Shown one piece after another: positions 11,876 to 23,625 of a stretch of 64,000 bases of DNA. The DNA is from Apostichopus japonicus (Eukaryota > Echinodermata > Holothuroidea > Aspidochirotida > Stichopodidae). Each line of letters starts with the position of its first letter. The stretch's first letter is position 1. The stretch is from positions 1,679,501-1,743,500 of the forward strand of contig NC_092570.1 in assembly GCF_037975245.1 (NCBI RefSeq), in the 5' to 3' direction. The position numbers were made by a program, and so were the translations under genes. Below the pieces are notes generated by a model, which had not been told where the DNA came from, did no database searches, and was given only the letters and a program-made list of their open reading frames with translations.

Positions 11876-12362
11876 CCTCGGCTTATCAAATACCTTACTG
11901 TTACATTTATGTAGTACCATAGACAATATCTGATGTTTTTCGCTGTTTTTTTCCTCACTGTGCTTTGTTTTACTTGTGTGTGGGTGTTTATGTTCGTACA
12001 TAAGTGTGTGTATGCGTGTGTGTCTCTGTATTTGTTCGTTGGTAGGTGTGTGTGTGGGTCTTTGTATGTGTATGTACTTTTTTTTTGCGCGTGTGTAAGG
12101 GTGAGTCTTGTATTCATTGAAGGTTGTTTTTTCTGGATGTGTATACATATATTTCGGTATAAGAGGAGAAGAAGAAATACTCAATTCAGAATCAATTTTC
12201 GCATCATGTAAATAATTCCTTTGTATCATTCAGATGACATACCTATGTTGTTATCAGAACTCTAATTATAATCGATGTACCATATACATGTTTACTAATC
12301 GTGAATAAATGAGATGGAAGAAAAATTATTTTTTTTAATTTATTTTTTAATATTATTTTTTA

Positions 12363-12470
12363 TCATGATTATTATTATATATTTTTTATTATTATTATTA
12401 TTAGTAGTATTATTATTGTTATTATTATTAGTAGTATTATTATTGTTATTATTATTAGTAGTAGTATTGA
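12363..12470. repeat. (ATT)n microsatellite with AGTAGT interruptions
   Basis: ATT repeats punctuated by AGTAGT motifs. Homologous AT-rich blocks lie near 20110-20205, 26970-27045 and 34165-34275. Confidence 0.9.
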
Positions 12471-12802
12471 ATTGTGTGTATAGTTTGGGTGCGTGTACGC
12501 ACGGAATGTAGAAATAGGGCACTGCACTAATGCACCATTAAACAAGTTACGGGAGGGTGTAAGGTAATTGCTCAATACATTGACACCCAAATCAGCAACT
12601 GGGGATTTCCATTGTTATCGCGTGGTTTTGGAATTGCATCGGTACTTTGCGTCTCGTCTGTTGTATTTTCAACAACTGGAGAAAGTAGGATTCAAGTAAT
12701 TCTGATATTTCAACTTGAATTACAATAAGGCCTCAATACTCCATCGACTGAAAGCAAATAGCACAAGGTTAGTAACTATTCTGTTCTGCGATCGGTCTCT
12801 GT

Positions 12803-12850
12803 GTGCAATGCACTGATCTGTACACTAGTGTACAGATCAGTGGTTCAATG
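12803..12850. mobile_element. 32-bp perfect palindrome with 8-bp flanking repeat
   Basis: A perfect palindrome (12811-12842; half-site CACTGATCTGTACACT) is flanked by GTGCAATG on the left and GTTCAATG on the right. The unit 6 copy has GTTCAATG on both sides and unit 5 has a single GTTCAATG with no palindrome. This is the pattern of a tiny insertion with an 8-bp target-site duplication. An 8-bp duplication suits hAT or P-type elements, but the family is not determinable. Confidence 0.7.
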
Positions 12851-13250
12851 TATGAAGGAAGGTGCACGGCCATTTTAACCCGGAAGTATTGAATTGTGCA
12901 TGATTGGTTATAGCACTGAAGTACAGTGGATAAGTACGGTATTAACCACGAGCTTTTCTGCTCGTAGCAAATACATGGCATTAAGGACTTGTTAAGGACT
13001 ATAATGGTAGTTTTCGCAATGTTTATTTTTGATATAATGTACCAACCATATCAGTTCTGCTTGGGTGTTCTCGTGAAATCAAAGTCCAAAGTCAATTGTG
13101 TAAGTTCCGTGCGTTATATCCATTGTACATATACGTACAACGTACTGCGTATATTCTCATGTATTTCTTTCTTGGTCCGATTCGTAACAACTTAAGAAAG
13201 ATCAAATGCAGCTAGGTTGATACAAGGGAAAAGGTAAACATTAAAATAAG

Positions 13251-13850
13251 GTGGGTCTTGAAATGTAAAACGGTGATAATTTCAAACATGTTACCTTAGT
13301 TCATTTGTATTTTGTTATATCATTAAGTGGGAAATAATATAACCAACTTACATTGGTGATTAGTGTTATCGTTAAGCTTGTATATCTATAGCCATCGGTA
13401 GTACTAGGGCTAAAAAAAGTCCTAACAGAACAGATATCGAGATCATTGTCATGATACCGAATTCACTAAACCCCAGAGTTACTGACTGTTTGAGTAAACT
13501 TCAAACCATCATGTATTGTCATTACAGGTCAACTAGTTCTTGTATCAAGGTAAAGTGCACTAAGGCTATGGTGCGCTGTTGGTGGTATTGTTCCAGCACT
13601 ATAAACGTCTATAAGGTCATATTTGTCATCAGCTACGCACGAGCAGTTCCATTATGCCAGTGATCGAGTTACACCAATATTTCGACTTCTGTGTTTATAT
13701 GGGGCAATAATACCCGTCACACCGTAGGTTACAAAGAACAGTTTTTGAATTCAGTTCATTAAAGGTTTTTCTACTTAAATTTCTTACACTCAATTTGTTA
13801 CTCCAGACTATTATATTCATGAACACTGATCTTAATAACTTTCTTCACAG
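13251..13850 (+). other. Putative 5'-UTR intron of copy 3
   Basis: Same position as in the other units, but the donor reads AAG|GTGGGT, weaker than the GTAAGT of units 2 and 4-6. The acceptor is TTCTTCACAG|ATTAAA. If GTGGGT is inefficient, a different upstream donor may be used. Confidence 0.4.
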
Positions 13851-13870
13851 ATTAAATTTCCGAGACAAAA

Positions 13871-16096
13871 ATGGCCTGCCCATCGCCTTGGAAAGACATC
13901 GCAGATACATTCTTTGAATGTTCAATTTGTTTGGATCTGTTTAAAGAACCGAAACTATTACCATGTCTGCATAGATTCTGTAAACAATGTCTGGAACCTA
14001 TACTAGAAGGACAGACTGGGACATTTGAATGTCCTCTTTGTAAAGATGTCTGTAAAATACCAAACGATAGAATCGATGGATTCAAGACTGACTTCCATAT
14101 GAAAAGTATGCTGCAGTTTATTCAGCTACAGAAAACATTTGAAAACAAAGAAGAGAGAGAATGTATTGGCTGTGAAGAGAAGTTAAAGGTTACAGCGTAC
14201 TGTTTTATCTGTAACGAATGTCTTTGTGTTCAGTGTTATCAATTTCATTTGACCAAGAAGATATTTGTCAAACATCAGAAACACGTATTAGCTCTGAATG
14301 ATCTTGAGGGGAAAAGTCTCACGCAAGAAAAACTTGCATCATTGATGGAAGCTCCTAGGTGCCATATTCACCCGGAATATATGGCTCAGTTGTGTTGTTG
14401 TACATGCGGAAACCTCCCAGTTTGTGTGACATGTACTTATGATGAACACAAAGGTCATGAACTTCGTGACGTCAGGAAAGTGGCGAACGACGAAAGGGAA
14501 CACTTGAAAGAGATATTGGAAGAACTTGAAAAACGTAAAAATACTGTATTCAACATTGCTGATAAAATCAACAGAGTGAATACTGACGTTCTGTCCATTG
14601 TCGCTGAAACTAAAGCAAAATGGAAATCACAGTACGAAGATCAGACCAGGAAGTTACAGAATGAGAAAGAGAAAGAAAAGAGAGAATTCGACAGATTCAA
14701 AACAGTTCTTGAAGAAAGTACTCGACACAAAATGAGAGAATTAGAAACAGAAATGGAAGAGAAAATTAGAAAAATAAGAGACGAGTACGACAGATTGAGG
14801 AAAATCAAAATTAGGGAATTCAAACAGAAAGAGGACATCAAAAGAATTCAAATTGAAAACAGAGAATTAAAGATAAACGAAACAATGAGCCGACTTGATG
14901 CAGAAATGAATGAGAGAAATAAAACAATAGACGAAAAACAGCAACGCAAGCTTAGAGAAACACAAAACTTATCAGATCTCTGTAATCAATGGGTCAATAA
15001 ATTTGAAAATGTGTCTACTATATCTTCGAGTGTCCTTGAATCATATAACCACTGGACAGACGCACAGTGTATTCCTGATATAAGAGCAGCCAGTGAACCT
15101 CTTGTTGAGGATATAATGAAAGATTTTCCTGAAATAGAATCTTTATCTGATATAACAATGGATGATTTACCAATATTGTGTATTGATAGAGTAAGTACAT
15201 CGGATAATGTAGAATCTGTTGTTTATGTTAATGTGATCAAAACTGAATGGTTTTGGTTAACTGGTATAACAAGTACTGGCTCTGGTAACATCGTCGTCTC
15301 TGGGAGATTATCATCGGACCATTCATTTATCACAGTCATAAACAGACAAGGACGTCAGATTCGTCATAACAAGATAGATAAAGGCAAAGGGGGCTCTTTT
15401 CAACACTTTCGCCACTGTGCTGCTTTATCACATGATACGATAGCTTCGGTTTGTGAATCCAATCAGGTTGTTGTTTATAATATTCAAGATGGTTCCTTTA
15501 CTCAAAATAACATCACGTCCCTACTTGATGACATCAAAACGGTGGATAGGAAGTATGCGACTTGTATAACTACTGATACTAAACGTGGCCACATCATTGT
15601 AGGTACATCTATTGGATCGCTACTCATATTTGATGAAGAATTGAATTTCATTCGAGCTCTGCAGTTGCCAGAGGTTATAAACTGGCAAAGAGATATCCTT
15701 TATCATGAAGGTGTTCTGCTGATATGCGATTTAGTTAGTGGATGTGCATGCGCTGTAACCATGGATACATCTAAAACAGAAGCAGAGTTATTATACAAGC
15801 TTCCAAAACCAGATATTGACGGACTGACTTGGAAGCCTTCGAGTATATGTAAAGACAGGGCAGGTTTTGTATACATCTTGTGGTCACAAACACAGTATGG
15901 TACTGGAAAATGTTTTATCACACAGTACAGTCAAGATGGTCAGCATTTGTTGACAACCAAACGGACAGACAATGCAGCAGGGTGTATGACAACATTGATG
16001 ACAGAGGAGGGAGAGAAGCTACTTGTAGCTACAAAACGGTCGGGAAGGATGCTTTGTTATTGTCTGGTGAGTATATCTCAGTGTTCCTTACTTTAG
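13871..16096 (+). CDS. TRIM-like RING/B-box/coiled-coil/propeller protein, copy 3
   Basis: This intact 741-residue paralogue has the same architecture and the same zinc ligands as copy 2. B-box 1 differs at two residues near position 115 (CNECLC instead of CKGFLC), which adds a cysteine. The coiled coil carries private changes (REFKQKEDIKRIQIENREL). The propeller differs from the others at loop positions, including YVNVIKTEWFW, GTSIGSLLI and LTWKPSS. The C-terminus ends SQCSLL rather than SQCFLF. The acceptor-like CAG found downstream of the stop in the other copies is changed to CTG here, so any use of the conserved GTGAGT near the stop would differ in this gene. E3 ligase function is inferred from domains only. 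Confidence 0.93.
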   Translation: MACPSPWKDIADTFFECSICLDLFKEPKLLPCLHRFCKQCLEPILEGQTGTFECPLCKDVCKIPNDRIDGFKTDFHMKSMLQFIQLQKTFENKEERECIGCEEKLKVTAYCFICNECLCVQCYQFHLTKKIFVKHQKHVLALNDLEGKSLTQEKLASLMEAPRCHIHPEYMAQLCCCTCGNLPVCVTCTYDEHKGHELRDVRKVANDEREHLKEILEELEKRKNTVFNIADKINRVNTDVLSIVAETKAKWKSQYEDQTRKLQNEKEKEKREFDRFKTVLEESTRHKMRELETEMEEKIRKIRDEYDRLRKIKIREFKQKEDIKRIQIENRELKINETMSRLDAEMNERNKTIDEKQQRKLRETQNLSDLCNQWVNKFENVSTISSSVLESYNHWTDAQCIPDIRAASEPLVEDIMKDFPEIESLSDITMDDLPILCIDRVSTSDNVESVVYVNVIKTEWFWLTGITSTGSGNIVVSGRLSSDHSFITVINRQGRQIRHNKIDKGKGGSFQHFRHCAALSHDTIASVCESNQVVVYNIQDGSFTQNNITSLLDDIKTVDRKYATCITTDTKRGHIIVGTSIGSLLIFDEELNFIRALQLPEVINWQRDILYHEGVLLICDLVSGCACAVTMDTSKTEAELLYKLPKPDIDGLTWKPSSICKDRAGFVYILWSQTQYGTGKCFITQYSQDGQHLLTTKRTDNAAGCMTTLMTEEGEKLLVATKRSGRMLCYCLVSISQCSLL

Positions 16097-19000
16097 TGTT
16101 GCTAGATATTACTGGATACTCTGACGTAACTACGATGAAAGGGTACATTAAACTGGGACAATATCGCCAATATCTTAATGTATTGACTTTATATATGACC
16201 AAATAGTGTGCTATATTAATAACTTTAAAGATAGTTTTCGATTGACTTTAGCTGAAGTGATAGTAGAAGTTATTTCTCAAACCCAATATACATGAAACTA
16301 AAGTGAACAACTTGTTCACTATTACCTAAATGGAATCGTAAAACAAAGATTAAAGAATTCTAACGAGATCATGGTATTATTGTTGACAAGACATCGCAAT
16401 GCTAACTTAAGTTGATTTAATCGAATGAAAAACAACAAAAACAGAAAATTTCACAGAATAGGCAAAAAGAGAAAAGAAAAGACAAGAAAATAACAGAAAA
16501 GAAGGGATTTGTATGCTGAAAAACTTAACACAAACGGTCTACATCTAACATGACTTGTTTGAGCATTTTAAGTGTGCTTCAAAAATATAGAGAACTTGAT
16601 CAACGTTTGTAACTTTATAAATGTTCTTGCCAACAGATGCCAGAATAAAGTCAACTACGAAAACACACATGAAAGAAACGAATATCCAGAGCATACACCA
16701 CACTGAATCGAATATCAAGGGCAGCCGATGAGGAGAGAATGATCAATATTTGCCAGAAACAACCAGAAACTTTAAGGTGAAACGGATCCATTATCTTTAT
16801 CTGATGAAATAATGATACAGTTCCTGATGACTATCAACAGCCCCGACGAACAATAGTAAAAGAAATAAGTCTGTAATTTAAGATGGTGTGATATTGTGAT
16901 TTTCTGATGTCATAATTCCACTTTAACCAATGTGTGATGTCACAATGCCGGTAAAAAGGGACGTCTTTCATGTTATTTTATTTTTATTTATTAAATAAAT
17001 GTATATGTAAATATAAGGACTGTAGTACTCGCGTCGGAGATCAAATTCCATGACATTTTAAAATTCTATCCAAGATTGTAAAATGAATTTATTGAAAGTA
17101 TCACAACTATTTGTTTTATTGCAAGACCGTGGTTATTTTGCGTGTGCGTGTGACGCCTTGCTTGTAAACACGATATCTCAAGAAGTGACGCTTGGACAAT
17201 CTCAAATTTCGTGTGTAGGAGAACCTCATTTAGGAGTAAGAGCCAGTTATTTTTGGTGGAGGTCATATGTCATTTGAGGTCATCACGGGTCAACTTGTGA
17301 AACCTTGAAAACACGACGTCCCAAGAAAAGAAGCTTTGACCAATATCATATTTCGTGTGTTGGAGTAACACATTCAGTAGAATAAGCCTATTGGTTGTTG
17401 TGAACGTCAAAGGTCACTAGGGGTCACTAGGGGTCAAATAGTGAAACCCTGTAAACACGATATCTCAAGAAGGAGAGCTTGAACCAATCACATATTTCGT
17501 GTGAAGTACAACATTGAGTAGAAGAAGCCTATCGGTTTTTGTGGCGGTCAAAGGTAATTTGGAGTCACCAGAGGTTAAATTGTTGAAATCGTGTTTCATA
17601 ATCTACCGTATCTCCAACCGACCAGCCTATAATATAACATGTGCGTTACGCCTCATAAAATAAAAGAGGTTGTTTGCAAATGAAAATTTGCTAATGGGCA
17701 TCTGTAGTTAGTACCAGAGAAAGTCGAACCAATCGCCATTTACTTAACCGTGTCGCTATAACTGCATACGTCATTGCATTACAAAGGTGTCATATTTGTA
17801 CATACAAGGTTCATTGGAATCAACTATACCGTTGTGAATCACATACCTGTATTAAATATTAGCTCCCGTTGTTGAGGTTTTCCCGTCGTATTTCGCAATT
17901 GTCGAGATTCAGTGCCAAATAAAAACTTCAAGTTGGGATGTAGTTACGCTGAAGAAACGCCCAGGCGCCGTTTATGGTTCGCTAGCTGCACGTGCATTAT
18001 GTACAGGAAGTTTTCATGTGCGGAGATTGATCACAAACTTCCGGAGCATTTAAAAACATACAGCCAAATCATCATTTAAAGTCTAAAATAACAATTCATT
18101 ACAGGGAACAGTTTAAGCTTAAGAAGTACGTAACATGTTTCAAAGGCATTAATAAATATGCTGGGTTCATATGTTAAATTTTCAACCAATTAGAAAATGT
18201 TATTTAACATCACCACGGCTTGGTTATGCACAGGTAACCCCTACACAGAAGAGTAAAGTACTAGCCGCCCCGGTATAGACTATAAACATTGGTCATCCTC
18301 ATCTGAGTAGGGTAAAATTGGGTTCGTTAACACAAACACGTGAAGAAAAAAATGCTTCATGTCAGAATACCAATTCACTTGAGGCGGCCAAACATCTCCT
18401 ACATTATTTCTTCAGGCATTTCCTACATGCCATCAGTCATAATTCGCCAATTATAAAATTAAAAGAGATTTCAGACAAGACAGTTTGCTGTTACCACTGC
18501 CATGATTTTTGCAAAGATTTTCAGTTGCGATTGAAAGATAGATTCTCTTTCAACCTTAGATTTTCATTGTGTAAAAGATCGCTTTGATTTAGGCATTGTA
18601 ATGGAGTAATATCAATATTTTTGCACACCAATATGCATCTTAATCCAAGATAAATAATTGGGAAAATTTTCGAAGTCGCGCCAATCGAAGATGTGCATGG
18701 TTCATAGTAGGAGTGAGGTACTGTATAGGCTTAGGACTCGCGCACACCTATAGCTACTGTATATAGTGTACTAGAGGATCCCTTATGCAACAGAAGCCAA
18801 GCTATCGTCGTAGGTATTTTTATAAATGAATTATTTTTAATTGTTTGAGACACTACAGTAGGCCAAGCTGCATATTTATGATTTTGCGACATGTTTAACT
18901 TTGTTCAACACTTACTTTGGTGGAAAAAATGTTTAAAGTTCACACTGCATAGAAACATAATTTTCCAATGTGCGAGTACGTAACACCATATATCTGCCTA

Positions 19001-20769
19001 GGTGCCTAATCTGTAGTTCATAGAAAGTATTAATGTTGTAGATCTGTACTATGGAGACTTGAACAACAGTCATAGTGGCGAGTGAATTTTTCGTTTTGGC
19101 GAGAAGAGTTTTAGTCACGTTCGCCAAATAACTAGTACTTTAAAAAACATTTCAGTATCGAAGCCTGACAAACCTTTAAAACATGATTTCTCATAATATA
19201 AATCATGGATAATTTTCACACATGGTATACGGATTTGGCATATTGAGTACAAGAATCTTGTTGCCTATGTGGTCAAATCTCAATTGCGGTCACCAGACGT
19301 CAAACTTTGAAAACCATATTACATGATATCTAACGATGTGAATCTTGGATACTTCTTAAACATGGTGTGTGGATGCATCACATTGAGTGCAAGACCACTA
19401 TTGGTTTTGGTGGAGGTGTGTATTGCCACGTACAGTAGACTGATCTGTGTTTGCCTTGCCATAGTGGAAATTGTTCATCAAAGAAGTGGTTTGGACTATT
19501 TATATTGTGATAGCTATTTCTGGTTAACAAGTAGAAGTCTAGTGCAATGAAGTCATCGTAACCTCAATGCAATTTGCATTCCGGTTATTATTATTATTTT
19601 TATAATAATTATAATAATACTTATTATTATTATTATTAACCTCTGCTTATCAAATACCTTACTGTTACATTTATGTAGTAGCATAGACAATCTCTGATTA
19701 TTTTCGCTGTTTTATTCCGCACTGTGCTTTGTTTTACTTGTGTGTTGGTGTTTATGTTCGTACATACGTGTTTGCATGCATGTGTGTCCCTGTATTTGTA
19801 AGTTTTGTAGGTGTGTGTGTGTGTGTGGGTATTTGTATGTGTATGTATATGTATATGTACTTGTTTTGCGCGTGTGTAAGCGTGAGTTTTGTATTCACTG
19901 AAGGTTTGTTTTTCTGGATGTGTATACATATATTTCGGTATAAGAGGAGAAGAAGAAATACTCAATTCAGAATCAGTTTACGCATCATGTAAATAATTCC
20001 TTTGTATCATTCAGATGACATACCTATGCTGTTATCAGAACTCTAAATATAATCAATGTACCATATACATGTTTAATAATCGTGAATAAATGAGATGGAA
20101 AAAATATTATTATTAATTTTTTTTTAAATATTATTTTTTATCATGATTATTATTTTTATTTATATGATTTCTATTATTATCATTGTTATTATTATTATCA
20201 GTATTGAATTGTGTGTATATTTTGGGTGCGTGTTTGCAAGGAATGTAGAAATATGGCTCTGCACTAATGCACCATTAAACAAGTTACGGGAGGGTGTAAG
20301 GTAATTGCTCAATACATTGACACCCAAATCAGCAACTGGGGATTTCCATTATTATCGCGTGGCTTTGGACTTGCATCGGTGATTTGCGTCTCGTCTGTTG
20401 TATTTTCAACAACTGGGTAAGGTAGGATGAAGTACAGTGGATAATTACGGTATTAACCACGAGCTTTTCTGCTCGTAGCAAAAAATGGCATTAAGAACTT
20501 GTTAAGGACTTTAGTAATCATAGTTTTCGCAATGTTTACTTTTGATATAATATACCAACCATATCAGTTCTGCGTGGGTGTTCTCGTGATATCAAAGTCT
20601 AAACTCAATTGTATAAGTTCTGTGCGTTATATCCATTGTACATATACGTACAACGTACTGCGTATATTCTCATGTATTTCCTTCTTGGTCCGATTCGTAA
20701 CAACGTAAGAAAGATAAAATTAAACTAGATTGATACAAGACTAAGGGAAAAGGTTAACATTAAAACAAG
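16097..20769 (+). repeat. Spacer of unit 4
   Basis: Duplicated spacer with three copies of the ~145-bp repeat (near 17165, 17310 and 17455), the conserved non-coding block and the TG/ATT microsatellite region (19580-20205). The region holding the palindrome in units 3 and 6 is missing: sequence passes from near 20425 directly to the AGTACAGTGGAT block. An 89-codon frame at 18318-18587 is broken by a 1-nt difference in unit 3 and shortened in unit 5, so it is not supported as a gene. Confidence 0.75.
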
Positions 20770-21372
20770 GTAAGTCTTAAAATGTAAAACGGTGATAATT
20801 TCAAACATGTTTCTTTAGTTCATCTGTATTTTGTTATATCATTAAGTGGGAAATAATATAATCAACTTACATTGGTGATCACTATTATCGTTAATTTTGT
20901 GAATGTATTGCCATCGGTAATACTAGGGCTAAAAATTCTTAACAGAACTGATATCGAGATCATTGCCATGATACCGAATTCACTAAACCTTTGAAGTTAC
21001 TGACTTATTGAGTGAACTTCAAATCATCATGTATTGTCATTACAAATCAACTAGTTCTTGTATCAAGGTTAAGTGCACTAAAGGCATGGTGCGCTGTTGG
21101 TGGTATCGTTCCAGCACCATAAACGTCTATAAGGTCGTATTTGTCATCCATCAGCTACGCCCGAACAGTTCCATTATGCCTGTGATCGAGTTGCACCAAT
21201 ATCTCGACTTCTGTGTTTATATGGGGCAATAATACCGTCATACCGTAGGTTACAAAGAACATTTTTTTCATTCACTTCATAAAAGGTCTTTCTAAATAAA
21301 TTTTCTTACTCTCAATTTGTTACTGCAGATTATGATATTCATAAACACTGATATTAATAACTTGCTTTACAG
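20770..21372 (+). other. Putative 5'-UTR intron of copy 4
   Basis: Donor AACAAG|GTAAGT and acceptor TTGCTTTACAG|CTTAAA. Units 4, 5 and 6 share this acceptor form, whereas units 2 and 3 share another. Confidence 0.5.
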
Positions 21373-21392
21373 CTTAAATTTCCGAGACAAAA

Positions 21393-23625
21393 ATGGCATG
21401 CCCATCGCCATGGAAGGACATCGCAGATACATTCTTCGAATGTTCAATTTGTTTGGATCTGTTTAAAGAACCGAAACTATTACCATGTCTGCATAGATTC
21501 TGTAAACAATGTCTGGAACCTATACTAGAAGGACAGGCTGGGACATTTGAATGTCCTCTTTGTAAAGATGTCTGTAAAATACCAAACGATAGAATCGATG
21601 GATTCAAGACTGACTTCCATATGAAAAGTATGCTGCAGTTTATTCAGCTACAGAAAACATTTGAAAACAAAGAAGAGAGAGAATGTATTGGCTGTGAAGA
21701 GAAGTTAAAGGTTACAGCGTACTGTTTTATGTGTAAAGAATTTCTTTGTGTTCAGTGTTATCAATTTCATTTGACCAAGAAGATGTTTGTCACACATCGG
21801 TTACACTTATTAGCCTTGAATGATCTTGAGGGCAAAAGTCTCACACAAGAAAAACTTGCATCATTGATGGAAGCTCCTAGGTGCCATATTCACCCGGAAC
21901 ATATGGCTCAGTTGTGTTGTTGTACATGCGGAAACCTCCCAGTTTGTGTGACATGTACGTATGATGAACACAAAGGTCATGAACTTCGTGACGTCAGGAA
22001 AGTGGCGAACGACGAAAGGGAACAGTTGAAGGAGATATTGGAAGAACTTGTAAAACGTAAAGATACCGTATTCAACTTTGCTGATAAAATCAAAAGAGTG
22101 AATAATGATGTTCTGTCCAGTGTCGCTGAAACTAAAGCAAAATGGAAATCACAGTACGAAGATCAGACCAGGGAGTTACAGAATGAGAAAGAGAAAGAAA
22201 AGAGAGAATTCAACAGATTCAAAGCAGTTCTTGAAGAAAGGACTCGAAAAGAGTTGAAAGAATTAGAAACAGAAATGGAAGAGAAAATTAGAAAAATAAG
22301 AGACGAGTACGACAGAATGAAGAAAATCAAAATTAGGGAATCAAAAGAGAAAGAGGACACCAAAAGAAATGAAACAGGAAAAAGAGAATTCAAGATTAAC
22401 GAAACAATGAACCGACTTGATGCGGTAATGAATCAGAGAAATAAAACAATAGACGAACAACAGCAACGCAAGCTTAGAGAAACACAAAACTTATCAGATC
22501 TCTGTAAACAATGGGTCAATAAATTTGAAAATTTGTCTACTATATCTTCGAGTGTCCTTGAATCATATAACCACTGGACAGACGCACAGTGTATTCCTGA
22601 TATAAGAGCAGCGAGTGAACCTCTGGTTGAGGATATAATGAAAGATTTTCCTGAAATAGAATCTTTATCTGATATAACAATGGATGATTTACCAATATTG
22701 TGTATTGATAGAGTACATATATCGGATAATGTAGAATCTGTTGTTGATGTTGATGTGATCAAAATCTGTTTGGTGTTCGTTAACTGGTATAACAAGTACT
22801 GGCTCTGGTAACATCGTCATCTCTGGGAGATTATCATTGGACCAATCATTTATCACAGTCACAAACAGACAAGGACGTCAGATTCGTCATAACAAGATAC
22901 ATAAAGGCAAAGGGAGGGATCTTCAACCCTCTCGTCACTGTGCTGCTTTATCACGTGATAAGATAGCTTCGGTTTGTGAATCAAATCAGGTTGTTGTTTA
23001 TAATATTCAAGATGGGTCCTTTACTCAAAATAACATCACGTCCCTCTTTGATGACATCAAAACTGTGGATAGAAAGTATGCGACTTGTATAACTACTGAT
23101 ACTTTACGTGGCCACATCATTGTAGGTACATCAAGAAATTCTGGATTGCTATTTATATTTGATGAAGAATTTCATTTCATTCGAGCTCTGAAGCTGCCAG
23201 AGGTTATAAAATGGTCGAGAGATATCCTTTATCATAAAGGCATTCTGCTGATATGCGATGAAAAGAGTAGATGTGCATACGCTGTAACCCTGGATACATC
23301 TAAAACAGAAGCAGAGTTACTATACGAGCTTCCGAAACCAGATATTGACGGACTGACTTGGTATCCTTCGAGTATATGTAAAGACAGGGCAGGTTTTGTA
23401 TACATCTTGTGGTCAGATAGACAGTTAGGTAGTGGAAACGATATGATCACACAGTACAGTCAAGATGGTCAGCAGTTGTTGACAACCAAACGGACAGAAG
23501 ATAGAGCAGGGTGTATGACAACATTGATGACAGAGGAGGGAGAGAAGCTACTTGTAGCTACATCATATGCAGGAAAGATGTTTTGTTATGGTCTGGTGAG
23601 TATATCTCAGTGTTTCTTATTTTAA
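21393..23625 (+). pseudogene. TRIM-like copy 4 with a 1-nt frameshift
   Basis: The first 472 codons give RING, both B-boxes, coiled coil and linker, intact and in frame with the paralogues. Near 22761-22764 an AAAA run replaces AAA. The extra base shifts the frame at the first propeller strand and a stop follows at 22811. The remaining propeller is uninterrupted in the next frame down to 23625 and ends with the usual SQCFLF. A single homopolymer-associated insertion is therefore the only visible lesion. It may be a true pseudogene allele, a sequencing error, or a gene now making a propeller-less TRIM, which could still dimerise with intact paralogues. The shifted half keeps the family's conserved strands, so the lesion is recent if real. 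Confidence 0.8.

Larger units (their letters stand above)
8493..13250 (+). repeat. Spacer of unit 3
   Basis: This is the duplicated spacer between copies 2 and 3. After the 3' flank (with AATAAA near 9410) come two copies of the ~145-bp spacer repeat (near 9501 and 9629), fewer than in later units because a segment of about 360 bp is missing. A conserved non-coding block follows (9770-11330), then ATT and TG microsatellites (11760-12470), the 32-bp palindrome and the upstream region of copy 3. Short antisense frames such as 11113-11307 are not convincing genes. Confidence 0.75.

Noticed and set aside
11933-12211. Frames rich in Cys/Val/Phe or His/Thr in TG-rich spacer DNA
   Set aside because: They are translations of TG/CA microsatellites.
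18318-18587. 89-codon plus-strand frame in the unit 4 spacer
   Set aside because: The same DNA in unit 3 is frameshifted by one base in an A-run and in unit 5 it stops early, so it is not conserved as protein.
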